Positions 8,475 to 18,115 are shown, counted from the stretch's first letter. The stretch is DNA of 64,000 bases from Pseudomonas chlororaphis subsp. piscium (GCF_003850345.1 NZ_CP027707.1:3472001-3536000); one strand, 5' to 3'. The notes: generated from the sequence alone by a model not told the origin. Made by a program: numbers and translations.

Positions 8475-8933
8475 ATGAAAATAGGCCTGATCTCCGACAC
8501 CCACGGTTTGCTTCGTCCCGGCGCGCTGGCGGCGCTGCAGGGCTGCGCGCATATCCTGCATGCCGGCGATATCGGCGACCCGCAGATACTTGCCACCCTC
8601 GGACACCTGGCGCCGGTGACCGCGGTGTTCGGCAATGTCGATCAGCCCCATGACTGGGCCCACGCACTGCCCCGTCACATCACCGTGAAGCTCGATGGCC
8701 TCGACCTGCTGCTCTGCCATGTCCTGGCCGAGGTGCCGAAGCCTCTGCCGCCGGGCATACGGGTGGTGGTCACCGGCCATTCCCATCAGCCGCGACAGTT
8801 CTGGCAGGACGACGTGCTCTATATCAACCCGGGCAGCGCCGGGCCGAGGCGCTTCAAGCTGCCGGTCAGCCTGGGTTATTTGATCCTCGAGGCCGGCCAG
8901 GTCGAAGGCCACCTGGTCGAACTGGCGGTCTAG
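8475..8933 (+). CDS. YfcE-type metallophosphoesterase
   Basis: 152 residues, the usual size of YfcE/MJ0936-like phosphodiesterases. All calcineurin-like metal motifs are in order: SDTHG (Asp8, His10), HAGDIGD (Asp32), GNVD (Asn54), a single CH at about 77-78 and TGHSH near residue 100, then NPGSAGPRR. The enzyme hydrolyses small phosphodiesters in vitro; its physiological substrate is unknown. It stands alone between intergenic spacers. Confidence 0.88.
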   Translation: MKIGLISDTHGLLRPGALAALQGCAHILHAGDIGDPQILATLGHLAPVTAVFGNVDQPHDWAHALPRHITVKLDGLDLLLCHVLAEVPKPLPPGIRVVVTGHSHQPRQFWQDDVLYINPGSAGPRRFKLPVSLGYLILEAGQVEGHLVELAV

Positions 8934-9161
8934 CGGCCCGCCACCTGTCGGGTCGGGCATGACCGGCTATCGGGGCGCGCCCATCGACCGGGCTTTGCAG
9001 GGTCCACACTTAACCCAGCGACTTCCGGCGCTTGTGACGAACGCCAAGCGAAGCCACCTGGCCGGGCTGCATTGCGCCCTCTGACAGAAGATCCCGGCCC
9101 CGCACCAGGGAGGATGACGCGCAAGGAGGATCAAGGGCGCGGAACGCGCAGGAGAAAAGCG

Positions 9162-10697
9162 ATGACCTTTTATGTCGTGGCCCGCCTCGACCAGTTGCCC
9201 GAAGACCGCGGCACCCGGGTCCAGGTCGGTACCGAAGCGGTGCTGCTGATTCGCACGGGCGATCAGGTCCAGGCCTACCAGGCCGATTGCCCCCACGCCG
9301 GGGCGCCACTGGAACAGGGCGCGGTGTATCAGGGGCAACTGATCTGCCCCTGGCACAAGGGCGCCTTTGCCTGCGACAGCGGGCAACTCTGCGAGCCGCC
9401 GCCCCTGGCAAGCCTCAAGCGCTACAGGGTGGACATCCGTCACGACGACCGGGTCTGGGTCGCCGACCAGCCCATGGCCGACCCCGTGGTGCCACGCCCG
9501 GCCGATCCGCGACGGTTCGTGGTGATCGGCGCCGGCGCCGCCGGTGCCGCGGCGGTGGCGACCCTGCGGGCCGAGGGCCTGGGCAACAACCTGACCTGGA
9601 TCGACAAGGAAGTGCAGCCGGCCTATGACCGTACCGCCCTGAGCAAATACGTGCTGGCCGGCGAGATGCCGCCTTCGGAGGTTCCGCCCCTGCTCGAACC
9701 GGAGTTTTATCGCGAGGCCGATGTCCAGTTGCTGCAGGCCGAGGTCCTGCGCCTCGACCCGGGGCGGCGGCAGATCCTCCTGGCCGACGGCCAGTGCCTG
9801 GACTACGACGCCGCGCTCCTGGCCACCGGCGCCGAACCGCGCCTGCCGGCGATCGAAGGGGCCGACCTGCCGGGGGTGTTCATGCTGCGCTCGCGGGCAG
9901 ATGCCGCGCGCCTGCTGGAACAGGCCCGGCCCGGTAAACGGGTGGCGATCATCGGCGACAGTTTCATCGGCCTGGAAGCCGCCTCGGCCCTGCGCAAACG
10001 CGGGCTGATGGTGCACCTGATCGGCCGCCACCAGGTGCCGCTGCAACGCCAGCTGGGAGAACGCATCGGCAGCGCCGTGCGTGCCCTGCACGAACAGCAC
10101 GGGGTGATCTACTACGCCGGTTGCGAAGCCCGGGCCCTGGTCGGCGAGGACCAGGTGCAACAGGTGGTCCTCGACAACGGCCAGCGCATCGCCGTCGACC
10201 TGGTGCTGTTCGGCACCGGCGTCAGCCCTGCCACGGCCTTCGTCGAAGGCCTCGAACTGGCCGAGGACGGTTCGCTCAAGGCCGATGCCAGCCTGGCCGT
10301 GGCCGACGGCCTGTGGGCGGCCGGCGACATCGTGAGTTTCCCCTGCGACGGCCGCTCCCAGCGCATCGAACACTGGCGCGTGGCCCAGCAGCAGGGTCGG
10401 CTCGCCGCCTGCAACATGCTCGGCGAACAGCTGAGTTTCAGCGTGGTGCCCTTCTTCTGGACCTACTTCTACGACCAGACCTTCGAGGTGCTCGGCCACG
10501 CCCGCCGGTGGAACCAGATCGTCTTCGAGGGCGAGCCGGAGCAGTACCGCTTTATCGCCCTGCTGTGCTTCAACGAACAGGTGGAATCGGTGGTCGCCTG
10601 CGAGTACCCAAGGGCCATGGCGGTGTTGTCGCAGCGCATGCAGCGGCCACTGTCGCGCAGCGAGGCCCTGGATCTGATCCAGCGGACGCCGGAATAA
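9162..10697 (+). CDS. Rieske [2Fe-2S] / FAD-dependent NAD(P)H oxidoreductase (AIF-like)
   Basis: 511 residues. The N-terminal Rieske domain has ligands Cys43, His45, Cys62 and His65 in CPHAG...CPWHKG. Next come two Rossmann motifs, GAGAAGAAA (FAD, about residue 123) and GDSFIGLEAASAL (NAD(P)H, about 267), the ATGAEPRLP motif and a C-terminal reductase dimer domain. The layout is that of AIF-like or ferredoxin-reductase proteins, so electron transfer from NAD(P)H is expected; the acceptor is unknown. The ATG at 9162 has AGGAGA upstream and fits the family start. An in-frame ATG at 9114 also follows a GGGAGG and would add a basic 16-residue tail, which is less likely. Confidence 0.88.
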   Translation: MTFYVVARLDQLPEDRGTRVQVGTEAVLLIRTGDQVQAYQADCPHAGAPLEQGAVYQGQLICPWHKGAFACDSGQLCEPPPLASLKRYRVDIRHDDRVWVADQPMADPVVPRPADPRRFVVIGAGAAGAAAVATLRAEGLGNNLTWIDKEVQPAYDRTALSKYVLAGEMPPSEVPPLLEPEFYREADVQLLQAEVLRLDPGRRQILLADGQCLDYDAALLATGAEPRLPAIEGADLPGVFMLRSRADAARLLEQARPGKRVAIIGDSFIGLEAASALRKRGLMVHLIGRHQVPLQRQLGERIGSAVRALHEQHGVIYYAGCEARALVGEDQVQQVVLDNGQRIAVDLVLFGTGVSPATAFVEGLELAEDGSLKADASLAVADGLWAAGDIVSFPCDGRSQRIEHWRVAQQQGRLAACNMLGEQLSFSVVPFFWTYFYDQTFEVLGHARRWNQIVFEGEPEQYRFIALLCFNEQVESVVACEYPRAMAVLSQRMQRPLSRSEALDLIQRTPE

Positions 10698-10896
10698 GTT
10701 GATGAGTAACCATCCACGGCGCTGCCGACAACCGCTGGGCAGCGCCATGGAACCACGGGTAAAAGGCGATTCTCCAAATCCAGGCAAGGTCTCGATATCT
10801 CGGCCAGCGGTCGAGGCACCCGGGGTCAGGAAGAGCATCGGCCCAGGTGTCTTGCCGTGGCCGGCCCTATGCAGGATTAAGGAGGATGACGCAGCC

Positions 10897-11121
10897 ATGA
10901 GCAGGACCGAACGATTCAACCGCGAGCTGGCGAACAACGCCCGGCTGTTCGCCGAAGCCGACCGCCTGGATGTCCAGGCCTATGAGCTGCTCAACACCGA
11001 CCATGTCGACGACCACCGCCTGGCCCTGTTCAGCAGCGCCAAGCAGCGGGCCAACGAAAAATACCTGGAAGCACGCAACGACTGGCTGCGCATCAAGCAG
11101 CTGATGGACAGCACCGACTGA
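10897..11121 (+). CDS. Small conserved-looking hypothetical protein (74 aa)
   Basis: 74 residues, charged and predicted helical (begins MSRTERFNRELANNARLF), with no signal or membrane segment. A strong AAGGAGG lies 9-10 bp before the ATG, and codon use is typical of the chromosome, so it is probably real. Function unknown. It lies about 200 bp after the Rieske reductase, too far to assume one operon. Confidence 0.65.
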   Translation: MSRTERFNRELANNARLFAEADRLDVQAYELLNTDHVDDHRLALFSSAKQRANEKYLEARNDWLRIKQLMDSTD

Positions 11122-11178
11122 AGCCACCGGCGCCGGCAGGGATATCCGGGATTCCGAGTTTGCGGTCGCTGCGCAACC

Positions 11179-11255
11179 GATCGCAGCCTCGCGGGCTCGG
11201 CGGCGGCTACACAGGCAACACAGTGCTGTAGCCGCTGCCGAAGGCTGCGATCGGG
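11179..11255. repeat. REP doublet (REPIN-like) of Pseudomonas type
   Basis: Two inverted copies of a short GC-rich palindromic unit. The left arm reads TCGCAGCC...GCGGCTACA and the right arm is its near reverse complement TGTAGCCGC...GGCTGCGA. This form is common between genes in fluorescent pseudomonads. It lies between two convergent genes. Confidence 0.75.
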
Positions 11256-11308
11256 CTGGGCGGCATTCCGACGTAGCGCTCGTAGAACCGGCGCCACGGT
11301 GGATCTGA

Positions 11309-14300
11309 TCAGGCCTTGAGCGGGTGCTTGCGCAGTTGTTCCAGCAACGCCTGGAGTGGATGCTGCAGCCCCTGCCCCTCCTGGCGCTTGACCTGGCTGC
11401 GGCAGGAATAACCGTCGGCCAGCAACCGTCCGCCCTGCCCGTGGCGCGCCACCAGCGGCTGCCAGGATTGCTGATAGATGACCTGCGAAGTGGCCAGGTT
11501 GCGGGTCTCGTGACCGTAGGTCCCGGACATACCGCAGCAACCGCTGGCCAGCACCTGCAACTTCAGGCCCATACGCGCGAACACCTGTTGCCAGAGGCCG
11601 ATGCTGGCGGGCTCGTTGGTTTTTTCGGTGCAGTGCGCAAGGAACTGATAGGGCTCGGCCTCGGCGATCGGGCTCGCTTCAGCCGATGCCTCACTAGGTA
11701 CTGCGGGCAGCACCCGGGCCAGCCATTCCTGCGGCAACAGCACCTCGGGCGCCTGAGCCGCACCCAGGGTCTTGCGGTACTCCTGGCGGTAGACCAGGGT
11801 CATCGCCGGGTCGAGGCCGACCAGGGGCACGCCGCTGGCCTGCAGTTTCAGCAGCGACTGCGCGTTGTAGCGCGCGGCCCGGGCAAAGGCGCCGAGGAAA
11901 CCCTGGACCTGCAAGGGCTTGCCATTGGCGGCGAAAGGCGCGAGGTAGATCTGGAAGCCCAGGCGCTCGATCAGCTCCAGCCACTCGGCCGCCAGCGGCG
12001 TCTCGAAGAACCGGGTAAAGGCGTCCTGCACCAGGATCACGCTGCGCTGGCGCTGTTCTTCGGAGAGCGCCGCCAGCTGCGCGGCGTTGGCCATGCGCAC
12101 ATTGCGCCGGCGGCACACCGCCTGGAAGTCCAGGGTGCTGAGCAACGGGCTGTCGACCATGCCCGCCAGGTGCTTGAGGGCACGGCTGACCGGCGCCGCG
12201 CCGATCAGCGCGTTGTACAGCCGTGGCAGGCGCGCCAGATAGGGAACGCTGAACTCCAGCGAGCCGATCAGGTAATCCTTCAGCGGGCGCAGGTAACGGC
12301 CGTGGTACAGCTCGAGGAAACGCGAGCGGAACTCCGGCACATTGACCTTGACCGGGCACTGCCCCGCGCAGGACTTGCACGCCAGGCAGCCGGCCATGGC
12401 GTCGTACACCTCATGGGAGAAGTCCTCGCGCCCGGCCAGCCGCGCCGCGCTGTTATAGACGCGCCGGGCCAGGTTGGAAAGCCGGGCGCCACCGCCGTTC
12501 AGCACATCCACCCCCTGCTCGCCCTGCAGGCGCAGCCACTCGCGGATCAGCGAGGCGCGGCCCTTGGGCGAATGAATGCGGTTGCGGGTGGCCTTCCACG
12601 ACGGGCACATGGCGTCGTCCGGGTCGAAGTTGTAGCAGGCGCCGTTGCCGTTGCAATGCAGGGCGCTGTCATAGCTCTGCCAGACGCGTTCGTCGATGGT
12701 GCGGTCGAGTTCGCCGCGCAGCACTACTTCGTCGACCCGGGTCAGGCGCGCTTCAGGCACCGAGGCCGGGGTGGCGATCTTGCCGGGGTTGAGCTGGTTG
12801 AACGGGTCGAACGCCGCTTTCAGCGCCTGCAACGACGGGTACAGCTCGCCGAAATAGTCCGGCACGTATTGCGAGCGCAGACCCTTGCCGTGCTCGCCCC
12901 ACAGCAGGCCGCCATGCTTGTGGGTGAGCGCCGCCACCGCGTCGGAGATCGGCCGGACCAACGCCGCTTGCTTGGGGTCCTTCATGTCGAGGATCGGCCG
13001 CACATGCAGCACGCCGGCGTCGACATGGCCAAACATGCCGTATTGCAGGCCATAACCATCGAGCAGCGCGCGGAATTCGAGGATGTAATCCGCCAGGTTC
13101 TCCGGCGGCACCGCGGTGTCTTCGACAAAGGGCTGCGGCCGCGCCTCGCCCTGGACGTTGCCCAGCAGGCCGACCGCGCGCTTGCGCATGGCGTACACCT
13201 GGTTGACCGCCTGGGCGCCGATGGCCAGGGTATGGCCGAGGCGCACCACGGAGCTGTCCTGCTGCAGGTGCCGGACAAAGGCGTCGACCCGCTGTTCCAG
13301 CGCCTCCTGGTCGTCGCCGCTGAACTCGATCAGGTTGATGCCCAGGGTCGGGGTGTCCGCCTGCTCGGGGAAATAACGCGCCACGCCGTGCCAGACGATG
13401 TCCTGCATGGCCAGCATCAGCACCTTGGAATCCACCGTCTCGATCGACAGCGGTTTCAGCGCCATCAAGGCCTTGGCGTCGCGCAGCGCATCCATGAAGC
13501 CGGCGTAACGCACGTTGACCAGGATCGAGTGCCGGGGAATCGGCAGCACATTCAGCCGTGCTTCGACGATAAAGCCCAGGGAGCCCTCGGAACCGCAGAG
13601 CACGCTGTTGAGGTTGAATTGCTCCGGGGTCTCGCGCAGGTGCGCCAGGTCATAACCGGTCAGGCAGCGATTGAGCTTGGGGAAGATCGCCTCGATCAGC
13701 TCGGCCTGGTGGTCGGCGATGTCCTGGGCGCAGCGGTAGACCTCGCCGATGCGGTCGGTCCGCGCCGCCTCGTCGGTCAATTGCCGGTTGTCGATGGGCG
13801 CGCTGTCAAGGCGGCTGCCGCCCAGCAGCACGGTACTCAGCGCCAGGACGTGGTCGCGGGTCTTGCCGTAGGTGCAACTGCCCTGGCCGCTGGCGTCGGT
13901 GTTGATCATGCCGCCGACGGTGGCGCGGTTGGAGGTCGACAGCTCCGGGGCGAAGAACAGGCCGTGGGGCTTGAGGGCGGCGTTCAGTTGGTCCTTGACC
14001 ACCCCGCTCTGCACCCGCACCCAGCGCTCCTCGACGTTAATCTCGAGGATCTGGTTCATGTGTCGCGACAGGTCGACCACAATGCCGTCGGTCAGCGACT
14101 GGCCGTTGGTGCCGGTGCCGCCGCCACGGGGGGTGAGCACCACCGCGCGGTGTTCCGGGCTCGCCGCCAGCCGGGCCAGCCGCTCGACGTCCGCCACATC
14201 CCGGGGAAAGACCGCGGCTTGCGGCAGCCGCTGGTAGATCGAGTTGTCGGTGGCCAGCACCGTGCGCAGGCCCAGGTCACGGGCAATCTCGCCACGAAAA

Positions 14301-14377
14301 CCGTCGGCGGCCAAGGCGTCGAGAAAGCCCTGGTAGTGGGCCAGCGGGTCGCGTTCGGGGGCAAGCAGAGCAATCAT
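11309..14377 (-). CDS. ydiJ: YdiJ-type FAD/Fe-S D-2-hydroxyacid (D-2-hydroxyglutarate) dehydrogenase
   Basis: 1022 residues, the size of E. coli YdiJ, which it resembles throughout. An FAD-binding PCMH domain (about 35-290, with TPRGGGTGTNGQSL and TSNRATVGGMINTDASG) is followed by an FAD-oxidase C-terminal domain with GMFGHVDAGVLHVRP. Next comes a ferredoxin-like part with GCLACKSCAGQCPVKVNVPE, and a CCG-type domain with CCGMSGTYGHE. Members of this family are reported to be D-2-hydroxyglutarate dehydrogenases feeding electrons to the respiratory chain. The start at 14377 (MIALLAPERD) fits the family; the longer ORF to 14488 adds a Cys-rich tail that looks non-coding. Divergent from a LysR gene that may control it. 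Confidence 0.88.
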   Translation of the reverse strand: MIALLAPERDPLAHYQGFLDALAADGFRGEIARDLGLRTVLATDNSIYQRLPQAAVFPRDVADVERLARLAASPEHRAVVLTPRGGGTGTNGQSLTDGIVVDLSRHMNQILEINVEERWVRVQSGVVKDQLNAALKPHGLFFAPELSTSNRATVGGMINTDASGQGSCTYGKTRDHVLALSTVLLGGSRLDSAPIDNRQLTDEAARTDRIGEVYRCAQDIADHQAELIEAIFPKLNRCLTGYDLAHLRETPEQFNLNSVLCGSEGSLGFIVEARLNVLPIPRHSILVNVRYAGFMDALRDAKALMALKPLSIETVDSKVLMLAMQDIVWHGVARYFPEQADTPTLGINLIEFSGDDQEALEQRVDAFVRHLQQDSSVVRLGHTLAIGAQAVNQVYAMRKRAVGLLGNVQGEARPQPFVEDTAVPPENLADYILEFRALLDGYGLQYGMFGHVDAGVLHVRPILDMKDPKQAALVRPISDAVAALTHKHGGLLWGEHGKGLRSQYVPDYFGELYPSLQALKAAFDPFNQLNPGKIATPASVPEARLTRVDEVVLRGELDRTIDERVWQSYDSALHCNGNGACYNFDPDDAMCPSWKATRNRIHSPKGRASLIREWLRLQGEQGVDVLNGGGARLSNLARRVYNSAARLAGREDFSHEVYDAMAGCLACKSCAGQCPVKVNVPEFRSRFLELYHGRYLRPLKDYLIGSLEFSVPYLARLPRLYNALIGAAPVSRALKHLAGMVDSPLLSTLDFQAVCRRRNVRMANAAQLAALSEEQRQRSVILVQDAFTRFFETPLAAEWLELIERLGFQIYLAPFAANGKPLQVQGFLGAFARAARYNAQSLLKLQASGVPLVGLDPAMTLVYRQEYRKTLGAAQAPEVLLPQEWLARVLPAVPSEASAEASPIAEAEPYQFLAHCTEKTNEPASIGLWQQVFARMGLKLQVLASGCCGMSGTYGHETRNLATSQVIYQQSWQPLVARHGQGGRLLADGYSCRSQVKRQEGQGLQHPLQALLEQLRKHPLKA

Positions 14378-14537
14378 CAAAAAGGCTTCCAGACAGAGAA
14401 AAGGCGCAGCGGTGCATGCAAAACACGTATGCTTGCACACAGCCCCAGGGGCGGCGGCCAGCCGAAAACGCCTATTTTCCTGAAGCATTGCCCCCCAGGC
14501 AAACGTATTTCACGTGCTTTTTTCATGAGTTTTATGA
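14378..14537. promoter_or_regulatory. Divergent promoter region of ydiJ and LysR gene
   Basis: 160 bp between divergent starts. It presumably carries both promoters and the LysR binding site. No specific operator could be fixed by eye. Confidence 0.4.
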
Positions 14538-15440
14538 ATGAACCCCAGACGTCTCACCCCGTCGATGTCGGTGCTGGTGGCCTTCGAGGCCGCGGCGCGG
14601 CATGGCAGCTTCACCAAGGCCGCCGAAGAACTGGCGCTGACCCAGAGCGCCGTCAGCCGCCAGGTCCAGGCCCTGGAGTCGCTGCTGGAAGTGCCGCTGT
14701 TCAGCCGTGACGGCCGGCATATCGAGCTGACCGCCGCCGGTGCCCTGTATCACCACGAACTGGCGGCGGCCCTGGCGCGGATCCGCAACGCCACCTTGCA
14801 GACCATCGCCCACAAGGCCGGCGGCGGCCCGCTGCACCTGGCGGTGCTGCCGACCTTCGGTTCGAAATGGCTGCTGCCGCGCATGCATGACTTTTACGCC
14901 AGCCATCCGGGCACCCTGGTGCATATCCATTCGCGGATCGTCACCAGCGACCTGTCGAAAGACACCGCCGACATGCACGCGATCATCTGCGCCGGCACCG
15001 GTCACTGGCCCGGCTACGAGGCCCATCGGCTGCTGTCGGAAAAACTCACGGTGGTGGCCAGCCCCAAGGCCCTGCCCGAGTACGGCTCGATGTCTGTCGC
15101 CGACGTGGCGCAACAGCTATTGCTGAACGTGGTGTCGCGCCCCGACGCCTGGCCCGAGTGGTTCGAGCAGAACGGCCTGCAGCAGCGGACGATGCGCATG
15201 GGGCCGGGGTTCGAGTTGACCGCGCACCTGATCCAGGCGGTGGTCGCCGGCATCGGCATCGGCCTGGTGCCGCGCATCCTGGTGCAGGACGAGATTCAGA
15301 GCGGCGAACTGGTGGCGCTGTTCGAACCGGTGGACAGCGGTCGCAGCTATTACCTGGCCTACCCCAGCCGCTATCAGCACCTGCCGTCGTTGCAGGCGTT
15401 CAGTCGCTGGCTACTGTCGATCCCCTTTCCCGACAGCTGA
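14538..15440 (+). CDS. LysR-family transcriptional regulator (GcvA-like)
   Basis: 300 residues, full LysR length. The helix-turn-helix covers residues about 8-65 (FTKAAEELALTQSAVSRQVQ), and the substrate domain contains LAVLPTFGSKWLLPR, as in the GcvA/AmpR branch, with no gap. An overlapping ATG at 14534 is out of frame. Placed divergently from the ydiJ-type dehydrogenase, it probably controls that gene in response to a hydroxyacid (inference from position). Confidence 0.85.
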   Translation: MNPRRLTPSMSVLVAFEAAARHGSFTKAAEELALTQSAVSRQVQALESLLEVPLFSRDGRHIELTAAGALYHHELAAALARIRNATLQTIAHKAGGGPLHLAVLPTFGSKWLLPRMHDFYASHPGTLVHIHSRIVTSDLSKDTADMHAIICAGTGHWPGYEAHRLLSEKLTVVASPKALPEYGSMSVADVAQQLLLNVVSRPDAWPEWFEQNGLQQRTMRMGPGFELTAHLIQAVVAGIGIGLVPRILVQDEIQSGELVALFEPVDSGRSYYLAYPSRYQHLPSLQAFSRWLLSIPFPDS

Positions 15441-15451
15441 CAGTCCCTCGC

Positions 15452-16207
15452 TCAGTCGTACTCGGCTTCCTCATGCTCGCCCAGCAGGCGCCGCTGGCGC
15501 GCCGAGGCCGCCGCCAGCACCTCGGGGTTGAAGCGCCAGTGCAGGTAGGGCGAAAACTTCTGCGCCACCATGCGCCGGCCATAGTGCACTTGCAGCAGGT
15601 AGCGGATGCGTCCGGCGCTGCTGTTCTCGCTGCCGGCATGCCACAGCTCGCTGCGAAACATCAGCGCGTCGCCGGCCTGGCACAGCACGGCCTGGGCCGT
15701 TTGGCCATGCCAATGCTCCTCGCCGGCCCGTGGCGGCCGCCCGGCGCGATGGCTGCCCGGCACCACCCGGGTCGGGCACAGGTCCTGGTCGATATCGTCG
15801 AGGTACAGGTGGCAGGTGCAGATCTGCATCGGCAGCTCGAATGCCGGATCGCTGAGCAGGCTGCGGGGCAGTTGCAGCGCCAGGTAATCCAGGTGCAACC
15901 CCATCCCTTGAAAGCCCGGATGACAGCGCCAGGCGGTCTGGCCGATGACATGGCAATCGTCGCCCAGCGCCGCTTCGGCCAGCTCGATCACCCCCGGCAG
16001 ATCGAGAAACGGCAGCCACAGCGGGTCGCGGTTGAACACGCATTTGTAGTGTTCGAGCAAGCCGCTGTAGTCCCAATGCTGGGGTTCGAGGCCGTCGATG
16101 GCGCGGCGCAGCCGTTGGATCTGCAACCCGTCGAGCACTCCGGGCAGCAGCACAAAACCCTCGCTGTGTAGCGCCCGCAGGCACTCGGGGATCGATACGG
16201 CGGCCAT
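15452..16207 (-). CDS. Phytanoyl-CoA dioxygenase (PhyH) family Fe(II)/2-oxoglutarate oxygenase
   Basis: 251 residues. The facial triad is visible: His105 and Asp107 in GLHLDYLALQ, and His190 in ELWHAGSEN. RIRYLLQVHYGRR supplies the basic residues that would hold 2-oxoglutarate. The family hydroxylates diverse small molecules and the substrate here is unknown. The start lies 5 bp downstream of the stop of a small gene, so the two form an operon. It is convergent with the LysR gene (11-bp gap). Confidence 0.82.
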   Translation of the reverse strand: MAAVSIPECLRALHSEGFVLLPGVLDGLQIQRLRRAIDGLEPQHWDYSGLLEHYKCVFNRDPLWLPFLDLPGVIELAEAALGDDCHVIGQTAWRCHPGFQGMGLHLDYLALQLPRSLLSDPAFELPMQICTCHLYLDDIDQDLCPTRVVPGSHRAGRPPRAGEEHWHGQTAQAVLCQAGDALMFRSELWHAGSENSSAGRIRYLLQVHYGRRMVAQKFSPYLHWRFNPEVLAAASARQRRLLGEHEEAEYD

Positions 16208-16212
16208 GGTGG

Positions 16213-16443
16213 CTAGTCGACGGGGCCGATATTGATCAGCCGATCGCTGCCCAGCCCCGGCACCCTGGCCAGCACCCCGACCGGCGTCGCGGCGGAAAAC
16301 TCGATGACATAACCCATGCCGCTGCCGTCCTCTTCCATGGTCAGGACCCAGCGCGCCACCTCGTCGGGGTTCAGGCTCAGCGCCTGCGCCACCCGGCGCT
16401 GGCGGCGCTCCTCGAGGGTTTCGTCGAGCAAGTAGTCGTTCAT
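16213..16443 (-). CDS. Small hypothetical protein (76 aa) upstream of PhyH gene
   Basis: 76 residues starting MNDYLLDETLEERRQRRVAQ. GGAGG lies 9 bp before the ATG at 16443, which decides this start over the TTG three codons earlier. A helical acidic/basic N-terminus is followed by a short beta-like part with MGYVIEFSAATPVG. No known family. It is transcribed just ahead of the dioxygenase gene (5-bp gap), so a partner or accessory role is possible. Confidence 0.7.
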   Translation of the reverse strand: MNDYLLDETLEERRQRRVAQALSLNPDEVARWVLTMEEDGSGMGYVIEFSAATPVGVLARVPGLGSDRLINIGPVD

Positions 16444-16716
16444 CTGGCGCAACCTCCAGCGGATGGCAACCCAGCCGGGCCTGGCGAGGCCCTCACAACA
16501 GCTATTAATCCATTCTCGGCAAAAGTCGAATCCAGCTCGGCGCGCCGTGACGAACGGCAGGCTTTATCGCCAGTTCCGGACGGCCGGTTTTATCCGCGGC
16601 CCATTAAGCGAGTTTTCTTTCGAGCGTTTCAGAAAGGGCCTAAAGCGCCGCGCCGGGGCGGCCCCCTAGCATGGGTGGCTGATCCAGATACCGAGGTCGG
16701 CCATGGGTTTACTGAC

Positions 16717-18108
16717 ATGCGTTTACTGAAAAGCTCCGCCCCTGAGGCACGGCATGCGCAAAGTGCCCATGAGGCGGAAATCCGGGTGCGCATGGCGCTG
16801 CAACGCAACAGGTCGAGCATCGAAGGCCTGGAGGAGTTGCTACGGGAGCACTACACGGTCAACAGCGATCGGGACATTCTTGCCGCCGTCAGAAACGGCG
16901 ACTGGGTACTGGTCACGGACAGTTCCGCCGTAACAGCCAGCGGCAGCCTGGTCTGCCCCGCTCCTGAAGCGGACCCGGTCTACCTTCGGCCAGACCCCTG
17001 GCCCGATCCCGCTCCCCGCACCGACCTGGTCTTTGCCAAGTCCATCAGCAGCGCCCCTTGGGGCACCACCCAGGCCGGCACCGCCAGCGAGCCCGCGGGC
17101 AATTTCGGCAAGACCATGCTGATGGCCTCCTCGGCGACCGAGGTCGGGCTCGGCAGGGTCGCCGGCGAACTGATCCTCAGGAGTTTCGCCTGGTCACTGC
17201 AGATGGCCGGCACCGCGGCCAGGACCGTCGGCGGCCCGGCGGGACAGGTGCTGCTCCTGGCCATGACCCCGACCCAGCTTGGCGACGATTCCTTCTACAG
17301 CGAAGAACAACTGCGCGAGCTACGCGCCGCCACTACCCGGGTGCGCTTCCAGTTCCGCCGCGACAGCCAGGGCGTGCTGCAAATCCATGGCATCCACACC
17401 AGCGCCCAGTCGGGCCAGGACAGCGTCCCGGTGATCAAGGCCCGCTGGAACGCCGACAAAAACGCCATGCAGGCCCACCTCGGCACGCTCACCATCACCT
17501 GGACACCCCACAACGGCCCGGTCATCACCGCCCCGACGCCCTACCCGGGGGTGATCGACGAACTGGCCCGCCTCATGGTCCACCCCATCGCCGAAGGCGG
17601 CGACAGCCAGCTCCAGGGCGCGCCCCTCGACGAGTTCAAGGTCGAAGACTGCATCATCACCTTCCCGGCGGACAGCGGCATCCGCTCGCTGTACCTGGTC
17701 TTCGCCAAGCCCATGGTCAACCCGCTGGAGGTTGGGCCGGCGAATGATCTTTCCAGTAGAAGCGCCAAGGATGGGTTGGATATTGATCACATACCGTCGC
17801 AGAAGGCGTTGGAGACGTTTCTGAAATCCAACGTGCCGGATATACATGACGACCACATGAAGGAAGCTCTACGAAAAGCCCCAAGTATCGCTATTCCTAG
17901 CGCAGTACATCAAAACTACAGTGAGACGTACGGTGGCAGAAACAACAAGGCCCGCCAGGCAAAGGATGCTGCTGACCTCCAGGCCGCCGTAGACGCTAAT
18001 CTTGATGCCATCAAGCCCTTCTTGCAGGAAGAAGGCTTCACCGAAGAACAGATTGATACGGCACGCTCTGAGCTGCACAACCTCCATCGGAAACAAGGCT
18101 GGTATTGA
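16717..18108 (+). CDS. S-type pyocin-domain toxin with C-terminal DxDH nuclease-like domain
   Basis: 463 residues from the ATG at 16717; a GTG at 16675 in the same frame is an alternative and neither has a clear ribosome-binding site. Residues about 95-335 form a Pyocin_S module, ending in the hallmark [16 protein letters not shown]. The last 110 residues are a separate toxin domain with [10 protein letters not shown] (Asp355, Asp357, His358), then [15 protein letters not shown], a pattern of polymorphic toxin nucleases (HNH/EndoVII-like by inference). The long receptor-binding and translocation regions of classical S pyocins are absent, so delivery by another route such as type VI secretion is possible. 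GC drops in the toxin domain and after it. The immunity array follows directly: the first immunity ATG starts 1 bp after the stop. Confidence 0.8.
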   Translation: MRLLKSSAPEARHAQSAHEAEIRVRMALQRNRSSIEGLEELLREHYTVNSDRDILAAVRNGDWVLVTDSSAVTASGSLVCPAPEADPVYLRPDPWPDPAPRTDLVFAKSISSAPWGTTQAGTASEPAGNFGKTMLMASSATEVGLGRVAGELILRSFAWSLQMAGTAARTVGGPAGQVLLLAMTPTQLGDDSFYSEEQLRELRAATTRVRFQFRRDSQGVLQIHGIHTSAQSGQDSVPVIKARWNADKNAMQAHLGTLTITWTPHNGPVITAPTPYPGVIDELARLMVHPIAEGGDSQLQGAPLDEFKVEDCIITFPADSGIRSLYLVFAKPMVNPLEVGPANDLSSRSAKDGLDIDHIPSQKALETFLKSNVPDIHDDHMKEALRKAPSIAIPSAVHQNYSETYGGRNNKARQAKDAADLQAAVDANLDAIKPFLQEEGFTEEQIDTARSELHNLHRKQGWY

Positions 18109-18115
18109 TATGAAC
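18090..18115 (+). repeat. Direct repeat: toxin 3' end / immunity start junction, copy 1
   Basis: 26 bp spanning the last codons of the toxin (K-Q-G-W-Y-stop) and the first two codons of immunity gene 1. The same 26 bp recur exactly at 20055-20080 upstream of immunity gene 5, where no toxin is present. Confidence 0.9.

Noticed and set aside
11324-14710. 1128-codon plus-strand open frame opposite ydiJ
   Set aside because: Shadow of a high-GC gene on the other strand. The translation is rich in Q, R, G, H and A with no family features, while the minus strand matches YdiJ throughout.
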